Origin: Acetobacteraceae bacterium
Lineage (GTDB): Bacteria; Pseudomonadota; Alphaproteobacteria; Acetobacterales; Acetobacteraceae
Length of the DNA: 12,026 nt
Assembly: GCA_003506895.1 (NCBI GenBank)
Contig: DNXO01000010.1
Span: forward strand, 6,862 to 18,887
Reading direction: 5' to 3'
This document shows positions 1 to 6,894 of this stretch, piece after piece. Position 1 is the first letter of the stretch; each line of letters begins with the position of its first letter. The notes below the pieces were generated by a model, which searched no databases, was not told the origin of the DNA, and saw only the letters and a program-made list of their open reading frames with translations. The translations under genes and the position numbers were made by a program.

Positions 1-723
1 CAGGGCCGCATCGCGGCCGACGTGATTGCCGGACGCGAATCACGCTTCCGCGGCAGCCAGGGTACGTCGATCATCGGACTCTTCGGCGCGGCCGCGGCCT
101 GGACCGGCGCCAGCGAGAAGACGCTCGATCGGATCGGCGATATGGATTTCGAGAAGATCTACCTCTATCCGAACTCCCACGCGGGCTACTATCCCGGTGC
201 AAGACCGATCGCGATGAAGGTCATCTTCCGCAATTCCGATGGACGCCTTCTGGGCGCGCAGGCGCTCGGCGAGGACAATGTGGACAAGCGCATCAGCGCG
301 CTCGCCATGGCGATCCAGATGGGCGCGACAGTGTACGACCTTGAGGAAGCGGAGCTTTGCTACGCACCGCAGTTCGGAAGCGCGAAGGATCCGGTCAACT
401 TCGCGGGGATGGTCGGGGCCGATGTCCTGCGTGGCGACATGCCGATCAGTCACTGGGGGACTGCCGAGAAGAGATTCCTCCTGGATGTGCGCGAGCCCGC
501 GGAACTCGCGGTGGAAAGCGCACCAGGGGCCGTCAACATTCCGCTTGGGCAACTTCGAGCGCGTCTCGGGGAACTTCCCCGTGATCGAGAGATCCAGGTT
601 CTCTGCCGATCCGGGCAGCGTGCCTACTCGGCGACCCGCATTCTGCTGCAGAACGGGTTCAAGGCACGAAACATCTCCGGAGGAATGCTGGCTCGCGACC
701 ACACGCTTCTGTTAACTAACTAA
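1..723 (+). CDS. CoA-disulfide reductase-like flavoprotein with C-terminal rhodanese domain (5' end outside window)
   Basis: This is the C-terminal part of a pyridine-nucleotide-disulfide oxidoreductase of the CoA-disulfide reductase/NADH oxidase type, open from base 1. The start (GRIAAD, then FRGSQGTSIIGLFG) matches the end of the FAD/NAD region. The dimerisation domain follows with HAGYYPGA, GRLLGAQALG and a VDKRI segment, then YAPQFGSAKDPVN, which is characteristic of this family. The last ~85 residues form a rhodanese domain (LLDVREPAEL, a PGAVNIPL segment, then CRSGQRAYSATRIL) with its active-site Cys codon at 604-606. Family members reduce CoA disulfide, persulfides or polysulfides with NAD(P)H in the cytoplasm, and the fused rhodanese handles sulfane sulfur. 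The redox-active Cys of the N-terminal half is outside the window, so the exact substrate cannot be judged. The stop is TAA at 721-723. No partner gene follows directly; a porin pseudogene comes next. Confidence 0.88.
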   Translation, partial: QGRIAADVIAGRESRFRGSQGTSIIGLFGAAAAWTGASEKTLDRIGDMDFEKIYLYPNSHAGYYPGARPIAMKVIFRNSDGRLLGAQALGEDNVDKRISALAMAIQMGATVYDLEEAELCYAPQFGSAKDPVNFAGMVGADVLRGDMPISHWGTAEKRFLLDVREPAELAVESAPGAVNIPLGQLRARLGELPRDREIQVLCRSGQRAYSATRILLQNGFKARNISGGMLARDHTLLLTN

Positions 724-724
724 A

Positions 725-1111
725 ATGATAAGGGGCTCGCATTCCGAGAGCATCAAGACAGCTCCGGCTGACAGAATAAGAATCAAACCTCTGGCGGAAT
801 CGAACCCCTCGGACGACAATCCCAACAGGCTATATTGGTCCGCCCTTGTAGGCATAGGTGGCGTGGGATTGATTCCGGGCCGGAGCCGGGACAACTGGGG
901 TGTGGGTTTCTATTACGCTGCCCCGAGCCGGTACTTGATTGATTCGCTTGCGCCGTCCGTCAATATCCGGGACGAATAGGGACGGGAAACCTTCTATACC
1001 CTTGCCGTGACGCCAGGCCTCACGATCGGCGCGGACTTACCGATCATCAAATCGTCCTTGGAAATCAGCGCTACCGTCCTTGCGGGAATTCGGGCGGTGA
1101 TAAGGCTCTGA
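725..1111 (+). pseudogene. 3' remnant of an OprB-type carbohydrate-selective porin
   Basis: Read in one frame, this stretch gives the tail of a carbohydrate-selective outer-membrane porin (OprB family). A DDNPN segment and GIGGVGLIPGRSRDNWGVGF(YY) are followed by RDE, a TAG stop at 977-979, then GRETFYTLAVTPGLTIGADL and a final stretch ending IRAVIRL, with TGA at 1109-1111. The match continues past the internal stop in the same frame. The usual family sequence there is RDE-Q-G, so one CAG-to-TAG change would explain the break. The first two thirds of the porin are missing: homology fades upstream of about base 800, and the CoA-disulfide reductase gene ends at 723. The intact protein would have been a 16-strand barrel passing sugars through the outer membrane. 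It is next to a decayed glucosidase and an intact debranching enzyme, which points to a former sugar or glycogen locus. The family call rests on recalled motifs. Confidence 0.75.
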
Positions 1112-1136
1112 AACCGTATGGAAGCCGAGGTGCCAC

Positions 1137-1143
1137 GGGGAGA
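1137..1143 (+). promoter_or_regulatory. Shine-Dalgarno sequence of the decayed glucosidase
   Basis: GGGGAGA ends 6 bases before the ATG at 1150. The intact ribosome site and start show that the 5' end of the glucosidase gene is original and that the damage lies further in. Confidence 0.5.
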
Positions 1144-1149
1144 CCGCCT

Positions 1150-1442
1150 ATGAATGCCGAACAATCCCGTTTCGAACGAGCTCGAAATAATAAGGCGCCT
1201 TGGAAGATGCGGCGCCTCTATCTGAGAGAACGTCAGTGGGGGCTGTCCGCAAAGACTATAGGGAGGCGGGCAATGCAGGCGACTACTTCAAACACGACCA
1301 GGCGACGTCGAGGGCCTATCGCTGGAGTGAGCACCGGCTGGGCGGGATCTCCGACGAAGGACAGCGGCTGTACCTCTGCAAGTATCCGCGGGTCGCCTAT
1401 CCCTACGAGGGCCTGATTCGCACCGACTACGTGCGGGGCAGG
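1150..1442 (+). pseudogene. 5' remnant of a GH63/MGH1-like glucosidase, frameshifted and internally deleted
   Basis: The remnant starts at ATG 1150 with MNAEQSRFERARNNKAPWK, then YLRERQWG, the usual N-terminus of MGH1-like (GH63-related) bacterial glucosidases. After the tract of five G at 1238-1242 the match moves to another frame: AVRKDYREAG, DYFKHDQATSRAYRW, GGISDEGQRL. One lost G (six to five) would restore QWG-AVRKDY. After GISDEGQRL (ending 1370) the sequence jumps to YLCKYPRVAYPYEGL, which in relatives lies roughly 55-60 residues further on. This implies an in-frame deletion near 1370/1371. Similarity is lost soon after 1440, so nearly all of a protein of roughly 880 residues is missing. 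Relatives are cytoplasmic alpha-glucosidase-type enzymes often found beside trehalose or glycogen genes. The G-tract change alone could be a sequencing error, but the deletion and the missing 3' end could not. Confidence 0.75.
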
Positions 1443-1531
1443 CCGTTCCGCGGGATGTGCTTTCCGAATTCCACGAGCAGGTAACCGTCGCTTCAGCAGT
1501 CATCAGAAGCTGCCATCTATCAGACCTTAAC

Positions 1532-1536
1532 GAGGA
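1532..1536 (+). promoter_or_regulatory. Shine-Dalgarno sequence of the debranching enzyme gene
   Basis: GAGGA ends 8 bases before the ATG at 1545. It supports that start over an out-of-frame ATG at 1457. Confidence 0.6.
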
Positions 1537-1544
1537 ACGCCGAT

Positions 1545-3605
1545 ATGACCGTCCACGAAAAAGCAGGACAAAGCACTCCGCTCGGTGCCACCGTCGTAGA
1601 CGGTGGCGTCAACTTCAGCCTGTTCTCCCGCGACGCCACGGGCGTGCAGTTGCTGTTCTTCGATCGGGAAGACGACACCAAGCCTTCGCGCGTGGTCACC
1701 CTCGATCCGGTCGTGAACCGAACCTACCACTACTGGCATGTCTTCGTACAGGCCGTGGGCCCTGGTCAGATGTATGGTTACCGTGTATCCGGCCCGTTCG
1801 ACCCGGACCGGGGCCTGCGCTTCGACCCGGAAAAGGTTCTGCTTGATCCCTACGGCCGCGAGGTGGTCGTCCCTAAGGGCTACAGCCGCGAGGCCGCGAG
1901 CCGCGAGGGCGACAACGCCGCAACGGCGATGAAGAGTGTCGTGGTGGACCCGGCTTCGTACGATTGGGAAGAGGACGCGCCGCTGCACCTGCCGTCCAGC
2001 CGCACGATCATCTACGAGATGCATGTGGGCGGCTTCACGCGCCACCCGAACTCGGGCGTGGACGAACGGCTTCGCGGAACCTATTCGGGGCTGGTTGAGA
2101 AGATCCCATACCTGCAGGCGCTGGGTGTGACGGCAGTCGAGTTGCTGCCGGTGTTCCAGTTTGACGTCCAGGCCTGCCCGCCCGGGGTTGTCAATTACTG
2201 GGGTTACCAGCCCGTATCGTTTTTCGCCCCGCACCGAGCGTATAGTTCTCAGCGGGAGCCCCAGGGCCCGGTGAACGAGTTCCGGGACATGGTCAAGGCC
2301 CTGCACCGCGCGGGGATCGAAGTGATCCTCGACGTTGTATTCAACCACACCGCCGAGATTGGTGTAACGGGGCCGACGCTTTGCCTGCGCGGTATCGACA
2401 ACCCGACTTATTATGTTCTCGAAGACGGGGGCGCGCATTACGCGGACTACACTGGATGCGGCAACACGCTCAACGCCAACAACCCAGTGGTCCGGCGCAT
2501 GATCGTCGACAGCCTGCGCTATTGGGTCGCCGAGATGCACGTGGACGGGTTCCGCTTCGATCTTGCCTCCATTCTGTCGCGCGACTCCAAGGGGCAGGTT
2601 TTGCCGAATCCGCCGGTGTTGTGGGATATTGAAACCGAACCGACCCTTGCCGGAACAAAGCTGATCGCCGAAGCGTGGGACGCTGCCGGATTGTACCAGG
2701 TCGGCAGCTTCATTGGTGATGCCTGGAAGGAGTGGAACGGCCGCTTCCGGGACGACTGCCGCGACTTCTTCCGCTGCGCCCCCGGGTCGCTGGGCCGGTT
2801 TGCCGACCGGCTGCTTGGTAGCCCGGAGGTTTATGGGGCCAAAGGCCGAGAACCCGAGCAGAGCGTGAACTTCGTGACCTGTCACGACGGATTCACCCTC
2901 AATGATTTGGTGTCATACGACCGTAAGCACAATGAAGCGAACGGGGAAGACAACCACGACGGGGCGGATGACAACAGGAGTTGGAACTGCGGGGTCGAAG
3001 GACCGGCCGCGGACCCGGCAGTGGAGGAGCTGCGTAACAGACAGGTAAAGAACTATTTGGTGGTCACCCTGACGGCGCTTGGCATACCGATGATTCTGAT
3101 GGGCGACGAGGTGCGGCGCACGCAAGGCGGAAACAACAACGCCTATTGCCATGACGATGAGTCAACTTGGTTCGACTGGTCGCTGCTTGAGAAGCATGCG
3201 GACGTGCATCGGTTCGTGAGTCTGCTCACGGCGCGTCGTGTGTTGCGTGAAGTCGAACGCGAGCACCGTCGGGTAAGCCTGACCCAACTGATCGCAAACG
3301 CGACCAAGGCGTGGCACGGTGTCAGACTCGGCGAGCCGGACTGGGGCAGGCATTCCCACAGCATCATGTTCACCGCGGAAGTGCCAAACCAGAAGCTCAT
3401 CTTGTGCCTGATCCTGAACGCGTACTGGGAGCCGCTCCGTTTCGAACTGCCATCGGCCACGGGCCTGTGGCGGCGATGGATCGACACTGCATTGCCTACG
3501 CCCGCGGACATTGTGGAATGGCAGAAAGCCACCGTGGTTCCCGGCAGTACCTACCAGGCCGGAGCAAGGTCCGTGGTCCTTTTGTATGCCGTTGCGCAGC
3601 CATAG
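1545..3605 (+). CDS. glgX: Glycogen debranching enzyme, GH13 isoamylase type
   Basis: The 686-residue protein is close to the usual GlgX/isoamylase length. GlgX cleaves alpha-1,6 branches of phosphorylase-trimmed glycogen in the cytoplasm. An N-terminal CBM48-like beta-sandwich covers about residues 10-150 and ends with IYEMHVGGFTRHPNSGV. The GH13 barrel carries all four conserved regions: DVVFNHT (263-269), DGFRFDLAS (334-342, nucleophile Asp339), LIAEAWD (acid/base Glu376) and TCHDG (445-449, Asp448). A ~90-residue C-terminal beta domain follows. The start at 1545 has a good ribosome site. Upstream lies the glucosidase pseudogene, so this is the only intact sugar enzyme in the cluster; no glgA, glgB, glgC or glgP is visible. 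TreX/isoamylase is an alternative name, since the sequence does not settle chain-length preference. Confidence 0.93.
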   Translation: MTVHEKAGQSTPLGATVVDGGVNFSLFSRDATGVQLLFFDREDDTKPSRVVTLDPVVNRTYHYWHVFVQAVGPGQMYGYRVSGPFDPDRGLRFDPEKVLLDPYGREVVVPKGYSREAASREGDNAATAMKSVVVDPASYDWEEDAPLHLPSSRTIIYEMHVGGFTRHPNSGVDERLRGTYSGLVEKIPYLQALGVTAVELLPVFQFDVQACPPGVVNYWGYQPVSFFAPHRAYSSQREPQGPVNEFRDMVKALHRAGIEVILDVVFNHTAEIGVTGPTLCLRGIDNPTYYVLEDGGAHYADYTGCGNTLNANNPVVRRMIVDSLRYWVAEMHVDGFRFDLASILSRDSKGQVLPNPPVLWDIETEPTLAGTKLIAEAWDAAGLYQVGSFIGDAWKEWNGRFRDDCRDFFRCAPGSLGRFADRLLGSPEVYGAKGREPEQSVNFVTCHDGFTLNDLVSYDRKHNEANGEDNHDGADDNRSWNCGVEGPAADPAVEELRNRQVKNYLVVTLTALGIPMILMGDEVRRTQGGNNNAYCHDDESTWFDWSLLEKHADVHRFVSLLTARRVLREVEREHRRVSLTQLIANATKAWHGVRLGEPDWGRHSHSIMFTAEVPNQKLILCLILNAYWEPLRFELPSATGLWRRWIDTALPTPADIVEWQKATVVPGSTYQAGARSVVLLYAVAQP

Positions 3606-3703
3606 ACCGTCGCGAGACTTCCGCAAAACCGGGGCCTTTTCTCCCACCTTGCGCCGTCGCCCAGTTCGAGCCGCGACCTCGCCTGAATGCAAGCCCAGGT
3701 CCT

Positions 3704-3707
3704 GGAG
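3704..3707 (+). promoter_or_regulatory. Shine-Dalgarno sequence of the unrecognised membrane protein
   Basis: GGAG ends 7 bases before the ATG at 3715, which favours that start over the in-frame ATG at 3751. Confidence 0.55.
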
Positions 3708-3714
3708 ACATTAA

Positions 3715-4926
3715 ATGAAATCCCGCGCCTCGTCATCTGACAACGGTGGAATGCACGACCACGAGAATTTCTCGCTGATGCTTGGTGGGTCGCTGTTTCA
3801 GCTTTTACGTCGTGTCCATCTATCGGATGATGCCTTGAGGTTGGTGCGGCGACGTATCCTCTTCATTTCGTTGGTCGCGTGGCTACCGCTCCTGCTACTC
3901 TCGGCTGGCGAACGACATCTGGTGCCAGGAAGTGCGACGATGCCCTTCCTGCTCGATGCAGAGGTTCATGTTCGCCTCTTGGTGGCGCTTCCGTTGTTGA
4001 TAGGCGCCGAAGTCCTCGTGCATCGGCGCCTGGGGCCCGTGGCGCGGTTATTCCTTGAACGGCATCTGATTCCGGACAGTGGGATGGCGCGGTTCGACGC
4101 CGCCCTCGCGGCGGCATCTCGGTTGTGTAACGCAAAGTCTGCCGAGGTTTTGATGCTCGCGCTTGTGTATCTCGTTGGAACCCAGATGATTGGGCGGCAG
4201 TATTTAGCACTCGACATGACCACGTGGTATGTGAACTCGTCGGCGAGCGGTACTCCGCTCTCGATCGCCGGTGTGTGGTATGGCTACGTGAGTCTGGCAA
4301 TTTTCCAGTTCCTAATGTGCCGCTGGTATTTTCGGCTGTTTATTTGGGCGCGCTTTCTATGGCAGATATCCCGCATCGAGTTGAGATTGATGCCCACACA
4401 TCCCGACCGCTTCGCCGGGGTCGGGTTTCTGTCGAACACAGTTTATGCCTTCAGCTTACTCGCAGCGGCACATGGTGCGCTTCTCGCTGGACTCATGGCA
4501 AACCGCATCTTTTTCCTGGGGGCGATGCTCACTGATTTCAAAACGCAGTTCGCCGCTTTGGTTATCCTCCTCCTATGCATCTTTTGCGGCCCGCTCCTGG
4601 TCTTCGCACCGCAACTCGCACGGGTTAAGCGAACTGGGAGCCGTGACTATGACCTTCTTGCAGAGCGTTACGTTCGCAGCTTCGATGCAAAGTGGCTACG
4701 CGGCGGCGCATCTGCCGATGATCAGCTTGTGGGTAGCCTCGATGTCCAATCCCTCGCCGATATGGACCACAGCGTGGCGGTGGTGCACGGCATGCGATTA
4801 CTACTTATCACGAGAGACGGCATTATTTGGACCATATTCGCAATAGCTGTTCCGATCGCGCCGTTGATCCCTACCGTAATACCATTTTCGGAGCTACTGA
4901 AGACGCTACGCAGCCTTTTGTTCTAG
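3715..4926 (+). CDS. Unrecognised polytopic inner-membrane protein, 403 residues
   Basis: I do not recognise this family. By eye there are about seven hydrophobic segments, near residues 48-64, 88-103, 144-160, 184-205, 243-262, 281-298 and 370-390, so it should sit in the inner membrane. No signal peptide, nucleotide-binding motif or metal-binding cluster is visible. The most distinctive part is LMPTHPDRFAGVGFL (225-239) on a loop before the fifth segment. A charged stretch (about 301-350, with KRTGSRDYDLLAERYV) precedes the last helix and is probably soluble. The gene lies 109 bases after glgX on the same strand and could be its co-transcribed neighbour, or have its own promoter; neither a clear promoter nor a terminator is visible between them. 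Codon use seems less GC-biased than in glgX, with more TTG, GTT and CTA by eye. It converges with the DUF4239 gene, whose stop is 121 bases away. Confidence 0.8.
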   Translation: MKSRASSSDNGGMHDHENFSLMLGGSLFQLLRRVHLSDDALRLVRRRILFISLVAWLPLLLLSAGERHLVPGSATMPFLLDAEVHVRLLVALPLLIGAEVLVHRRLGPVARLFLERHLIPDSGMARFDAALAAASRLCNAKSAEVLMLALVYLVGTQMIGRQYLALDMTTWYVNSSASGTPLSIAGVWYGYVSLAIFQFLMCRWYFRLFIWARFLWQISRIELRLMPTHPDRFAGVGFLSNTVYAFSLLAAAHGALLAGLMANRIFFLGAMLTDFKTQFAALVILLLCIFCGPLLVFAPQLARVKRTGSRDYDLLAERYVRSFDAKWLRGGASADDQLVGSLDVQSLADMDHSVAVVHGMRLLLITRDGIIWTIFAIAVPIAPLIPTVIPFSELLKTLRSLLF

Positions 4927-5047
4927 TGGCCCGATCCCGACAGAAATATCCTTGCGGTCACGTGAATCGGCCCCCCAGTCGTTGCGCCTCCGGCGATCTG
5001 GCATTGGGAATCCTATTTGTCGGAGTGCCGCGGTTACCATCGTCCGG

Positions 5048-5830
5048 TCAATGCGTCACGCTGGTTTCCAGATTTAGCATCGTCTGCTGGCTGACTGTGA
5101 TGAGGCCGCTCCGCGATCGGTCAATGTCGGCGACCATCGCGATGACTATACCGATCATCAGCGCTAGTATTGTGTGTGGAATGCGTCCCCACCTTCCGGC
5201 GAGGCCGCCGACATAGCTGCTCAACCCGATTGCGACGATCGCGACCCCGTCGAGTAACAAAAGTACGGCGGGTGGTACCCGATTGCGCCCGGCGGCTAGA
5301 CGGATTTCCTGCAGGTCGATCATTTCATTCAGGCTGTTCACAAACAATCCTGTAGATACCGAGCGCGGATCGGCGGCGCTGGCGGCGACGGCGCTCCGCC
5401 ACAGTTCGGCTTGGAGTTCCGTGCTGCGGTGAACCGCCCGGTCGAGCGATGCGGAGTCGCCCGGGCCGCGGATCAGATCGATGCGGACCTTGGCGTAGTC
5501 GCCGAGCAGCTTTCGCGCTTCGGTGGCCTGCGGCTCGGGCAACAGTCGCGCGCGCAGCTCGGTGGTGGAAATGGCATTAGCCTCTTCCAGCACGCCTTTA
5601 AGGCGGGTGTCGAAGCGGTTGAGCGCCATCGCGAAGGTAAAGCCGATTAGTAATGCGAGCAGGCCCAGCCCGGCGCCTTCCAAAGAGGTCAATTCCGGCG
5701 CACGAGCGTCCGGTTGCCGCCTGGCCCAACGCATGCCAAGGAACCGGCCAGCTTCCGAGGCTGCCACAAGGATAAGGGTAGTGGCGACGTATCCAACCCA
5801 TGGGCTAATTTCGTCGTTCTGAATCATCAT
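5048..5830 (-). CDS. DUF4239 (bestrophin-like) membrane protein
   Basis: The 260-residue protein has two hydrophobic segments near the N-terminus (about 13-32 and 53-70), a long charged helical middle, and two near the C-terminus (about 188-208 and 219-236). This is the layout of DUF4239 proteins, which resemble bestrophin channels. Family-like sequence includes GLLALLIGFTFAMALNRFDT (56-75), then EEANAIST (82-89), and DIDRSRSGLITVSQQ (235-249) at the end. The function of the family is not established; a channel-like role is inferred from its resemblance to bestrophin. I chose the ATG at 5830 (followed by a second ATG) because AAGGGG lies 11 bases upstream and the length fits. The open frame continues to a TTG at 5905, but the added residues are not membrane-like. 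Transcription may come from the FNR-type promoter near 6000-6047, about 170 bases upstream of the start codon. Confidence 0.8.
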   Translation of the reverse strand: MMIQNDEISPWVGYVATTLILVAASEAGRFLGMRWARRQPDARAPELTSLEGAGLGLLALLIGFTFAMALNRFDTRLKGVLEEANAISTTELRARLLPEPQATEARKLLGDYAKVRIDLIRGPGDSASLDRAVHRSTELQAELWRSAVAASAADPRSVSTGLFVNSLNEMIDLQEIRLAAGRNRVPPAVLLLLDGVAIVAIGLSSYVGGLAGRWGRIPHTILALMIGIVIAMVADIDRSRSGLITVSQQTMLNLETSVTH

Positions 5831-5861
5831 TTTCTTGGCAGCCCCTTGGCAGATCGCGGCT

Positions 5862-5963
5862 TCAGAAAGCCATGGACCGTGGCGCGTGACTGGGAGTTTC
5901 GCCAAGCGCGCAGCATGTCGGATACCGTTCCGCTATCAGCGCCTCGGCTGTCTTCCGGTCCAT
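5862..5963 (-). other. Possible 33-codon small open reading frame downstream of the FNR-type promoter
   Basis: An ATG at 5963 opens a 33-codon frame beginning MDRKTAEALIAERYP and ending at 5862. It is the first ATG frame after the predicted transcription start (about 5998) and ends 31 bases before the DUF4239 start. The ribosome site is weak (GGCAAGAAC), and I recognise no family. It could be a leader peptide, the stump of a decayed gene, or chance. Confidence 0.25.
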
Positions 5964-6004
5964 CGAGAGTTCTTGCCAGCCCCGATCCCTGTGAGTGAGG
6001 GACC

Positions 6005-6010
6005 AGTATA
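6005..6010 (-). promoter_or_regulatory. Candidate -10 element of an FNR-dependent promoter
   Basis: TATACT on the - strand. With transcription starting near 5998-5999, the centre of the FNR-type box falls at about -41.5 to -42.5. This is the class II arrangement, in which the activator replaces a good -35 element. Confidence 0.5.
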
Positions 6011-6033
6011 AGTATTTATTGTGGAAAACAGAT

Positions 6034-6047
6034 TTGATCGGGATCAA
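6034..6047 (-). promoter_or_regulatory. FNR/FixK-type activator box
   Basis: TTGATCCCGATCAA on the - strand fits TTGAT-N4-ATCAA exactly; both half-sites are perfect. Such sites bind FNR, Anr, FixK or FnrL proteins and activate genes when oxygen is low. The well-spaced -10 is on the - strand, so the target is the 33-codon frame and/or the DUF4239 gene. Confidence 0.65.
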
Positions 6048-6052
6048 TGATT

Positions 6053-6087
6053 GTCGTCCGTCGTCCGTCGTCCGTCGTCCGTCGTCC
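6053..6087. repeat. Heptanucleotide tandem repeat, 5 copies
   Basis: Five uninterrupted perfect copies of GTCGTCC (GGACGAC on the - strand) fill 35 bases. The array ends 5 bases upstream of the FNR-type box in the direction of - strand transcription and lies outside any supported gene. Perfect 7-bp arrays can change copy number by replication slippage. Confidence 0.9.
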
Positions 6088-6130
6088 GGCTTGCGGTGAC
6101 TTTTTTCTTCTTACCGCCCTCGCGCGTGGT

Positions 6131-6610
6131 CTAGAGCTTGATATCGGTCTCCACCGTCACGGTATGGCCTTCCGGCGCCAGAAGGTCTCGCAACGCCGCC
6201 AGCGCGGCCATGCCGCACAGCGTATCCTGTTCGCCGTTGCCGCCGCTCAGGCCAACCCCGCCGATCACTTCTCCATTCACCACGATCGGAAATCCGCCGA
6301 CAAAGACGGCGAATTTGCCGTCGAAACTCCACTGGATTCCGAACGCCTCATTGCCCGGCAGCGCGGGACCATTCGGTGCGCGGTTGAACAGATGCGTCGA
6401 TCGCTTGTGCCCCGCCGCGGTGAACGCCTTGTTCCAGGCAATTTGCGGCCCGGTTACCCGAGCCGCGTCCATCCGCTCCAGCAGCAGCGGATGCCCGCCC
6501 TCGTCGGTGACGCAGACCGTTTCCGGCACCCCAAGCTGGGCCGCCTTCATCACCGCGGCCGCGATCATGCATCGCGCTTCGCGCAGTTCCAGCTTCAATG
6601 CCGTCTTCAT
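6131..6610 (-). CDS. GlcG/HbpS-like (DUF336) protein
   Basis: The 159-residue protein belongs to the GlcG/HbpS/PduO-C family: an N-terminal helix LELREARCMIAAAV, a strand region CVTDEGGHPLLLERMD (33-48), a helix with WNKAFTAA (59-66), then VGGFPIVVNGEVIGGVGLSG (104-123) and GEQD (126-129). Some members bind haem (HbpS), others corrinoids (PduO C-domain), and many have no known ligand. There is no signal peptide, so it is probably cytoplasmic, unlike secreted HbpS. I start it at the ATG at 6610, which overlaps the ferredoxin stop as ATGA and follows GGGAAG; an in-frame ATG at 6622 lies inside that ferredoxin gene. It is the last gene of the leftward oxidase/ferredoxin set. A substrate- or product-handling role, or a haem/cofactor role, is inferred; the sequence does not choose. 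Confidence 0.85.
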   Translation of the reverse strand: MKTALKLELREARCMIAAAVMKAAQLGVPETVCVTDEGGHPLLLERMDAARVTGPQIAWNKAFTAAGHKRSTHLFNRAPNGPALPGNEAFGIQWSFDGKFAVFVGGFPIVVNGEVIGGVGLSGGNGEQDTLCGMAALAALRDLLAPEGHTVTVETDIKL

Positions 6611-6894
6611 TTGACTTCCCATGAAATACTGACGTCACCACTGACAAATGTCTGACACGCCATGCGGTAACCGGCCTCGATGTCGGCATCGGACAGATGC
6701 CTGCGTTCCTTCGGCTTCACCGCATCGGCGTATTCGCTCCCGGCGTCGAAATGACACCTGCAGGTGCCGCAGATGCCAGCCCCGCATTTGAACGGAATGC
6801 CGCCCTTTTCCCGTAAGGAAATGCGCAGCAGGTTGCTGTTCTCCGGCGCTACCACCGCCCTGCCGTTGTTACTTACAAAGATGATGGTAATCAC
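6607..6894 (-). CDS. Plant-type [2Fe-2S] ferredoxin, second of two
   Basis: This 95-residue ferredoxin has the motif C37-x4-C42-x2-C45 (KCGAGICGTCRC) and a fourth ligand, Cys80, in YRMACQ. The beta-grasp fold and cysteine spacing are those of plant/adrenodoxin-like [2Fe-2S] proteins, which carry single electrons in the cytoplasm. An extra Cys47 follows the cluster loop. It starts with GTG at 6894, overlapping the stop of the 99-residue protein by 4 bases (GTGA), and its own stop overlaps the start of the HbpS-like gene, so translation is probably coupled. It differs clearly from the other ferredoxin of this gene set, so the two are not a recent duplication. It is likely one of the electron donors of the HDO enzyme. 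No ferredoxin reductase gene is visible in the window. Confidence 0.92.
   Translation of the reverse strand: MITIIFVSNNGRAVVAPENSNLLRISLREKGGIPFKCGAGICGTCRCHFDAGSEYADAVKPKERRHLSDADIEAGYRMACQTFVSGDVSISWEVK

Larger units (their letters stand above)
5831..6130. other. 300-base intergenic stretch with FNR-type promoter and tandem repeat
   Basis: No gene is firmly supported here. On the - strand it contains, in order of transcription, five copies of a 7-bp repeat, a perfect FNR/FixK box, a TATACT -10, a 33-codon open frame (5963-5862) and the leader of the DUF4239 gene. The part around 6005-6047 is clearly more AT-rich than its surroundings, as expected for a promoter. I see no convincing terminator hairpin after the HbpS-like gene; GCGGT...ACCGC around 6090-6115 is only a 5-bp stem with a long loop. 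Confidence 0.6.

Noticed and set aside
725..979. Independent 84-residue hypothetical protein
   Set aside because: Porin homology continues past its stop in the same frame, so it is part of a pseudogene.
1527..2885. Long open frame (452 codons) on the - strand
   Set aside because: It lies fully opposite glgX, which has all GH13 motifs. The translation is rich in Arg, Val and His with no recognisable domain, typical of an antisense shadow in GC-rich DNA.
4927..5047. Shared terminator between the converging membrane protein genes
   Set aside because: I found no GC-rich hairpin followed by a T run on either strand.
6053..6087. CRISPR array
   Set aside because: The 7-bp units are directly adjacent with no spacers.
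6047..6655. 202-codon frame on the + strand
   Set aside because: It begins in the FNR box with a non-ATG start, runs through the 7-bp repeat and then lies opposite the HbpS-like gene. It has no ribosome site and no domain.
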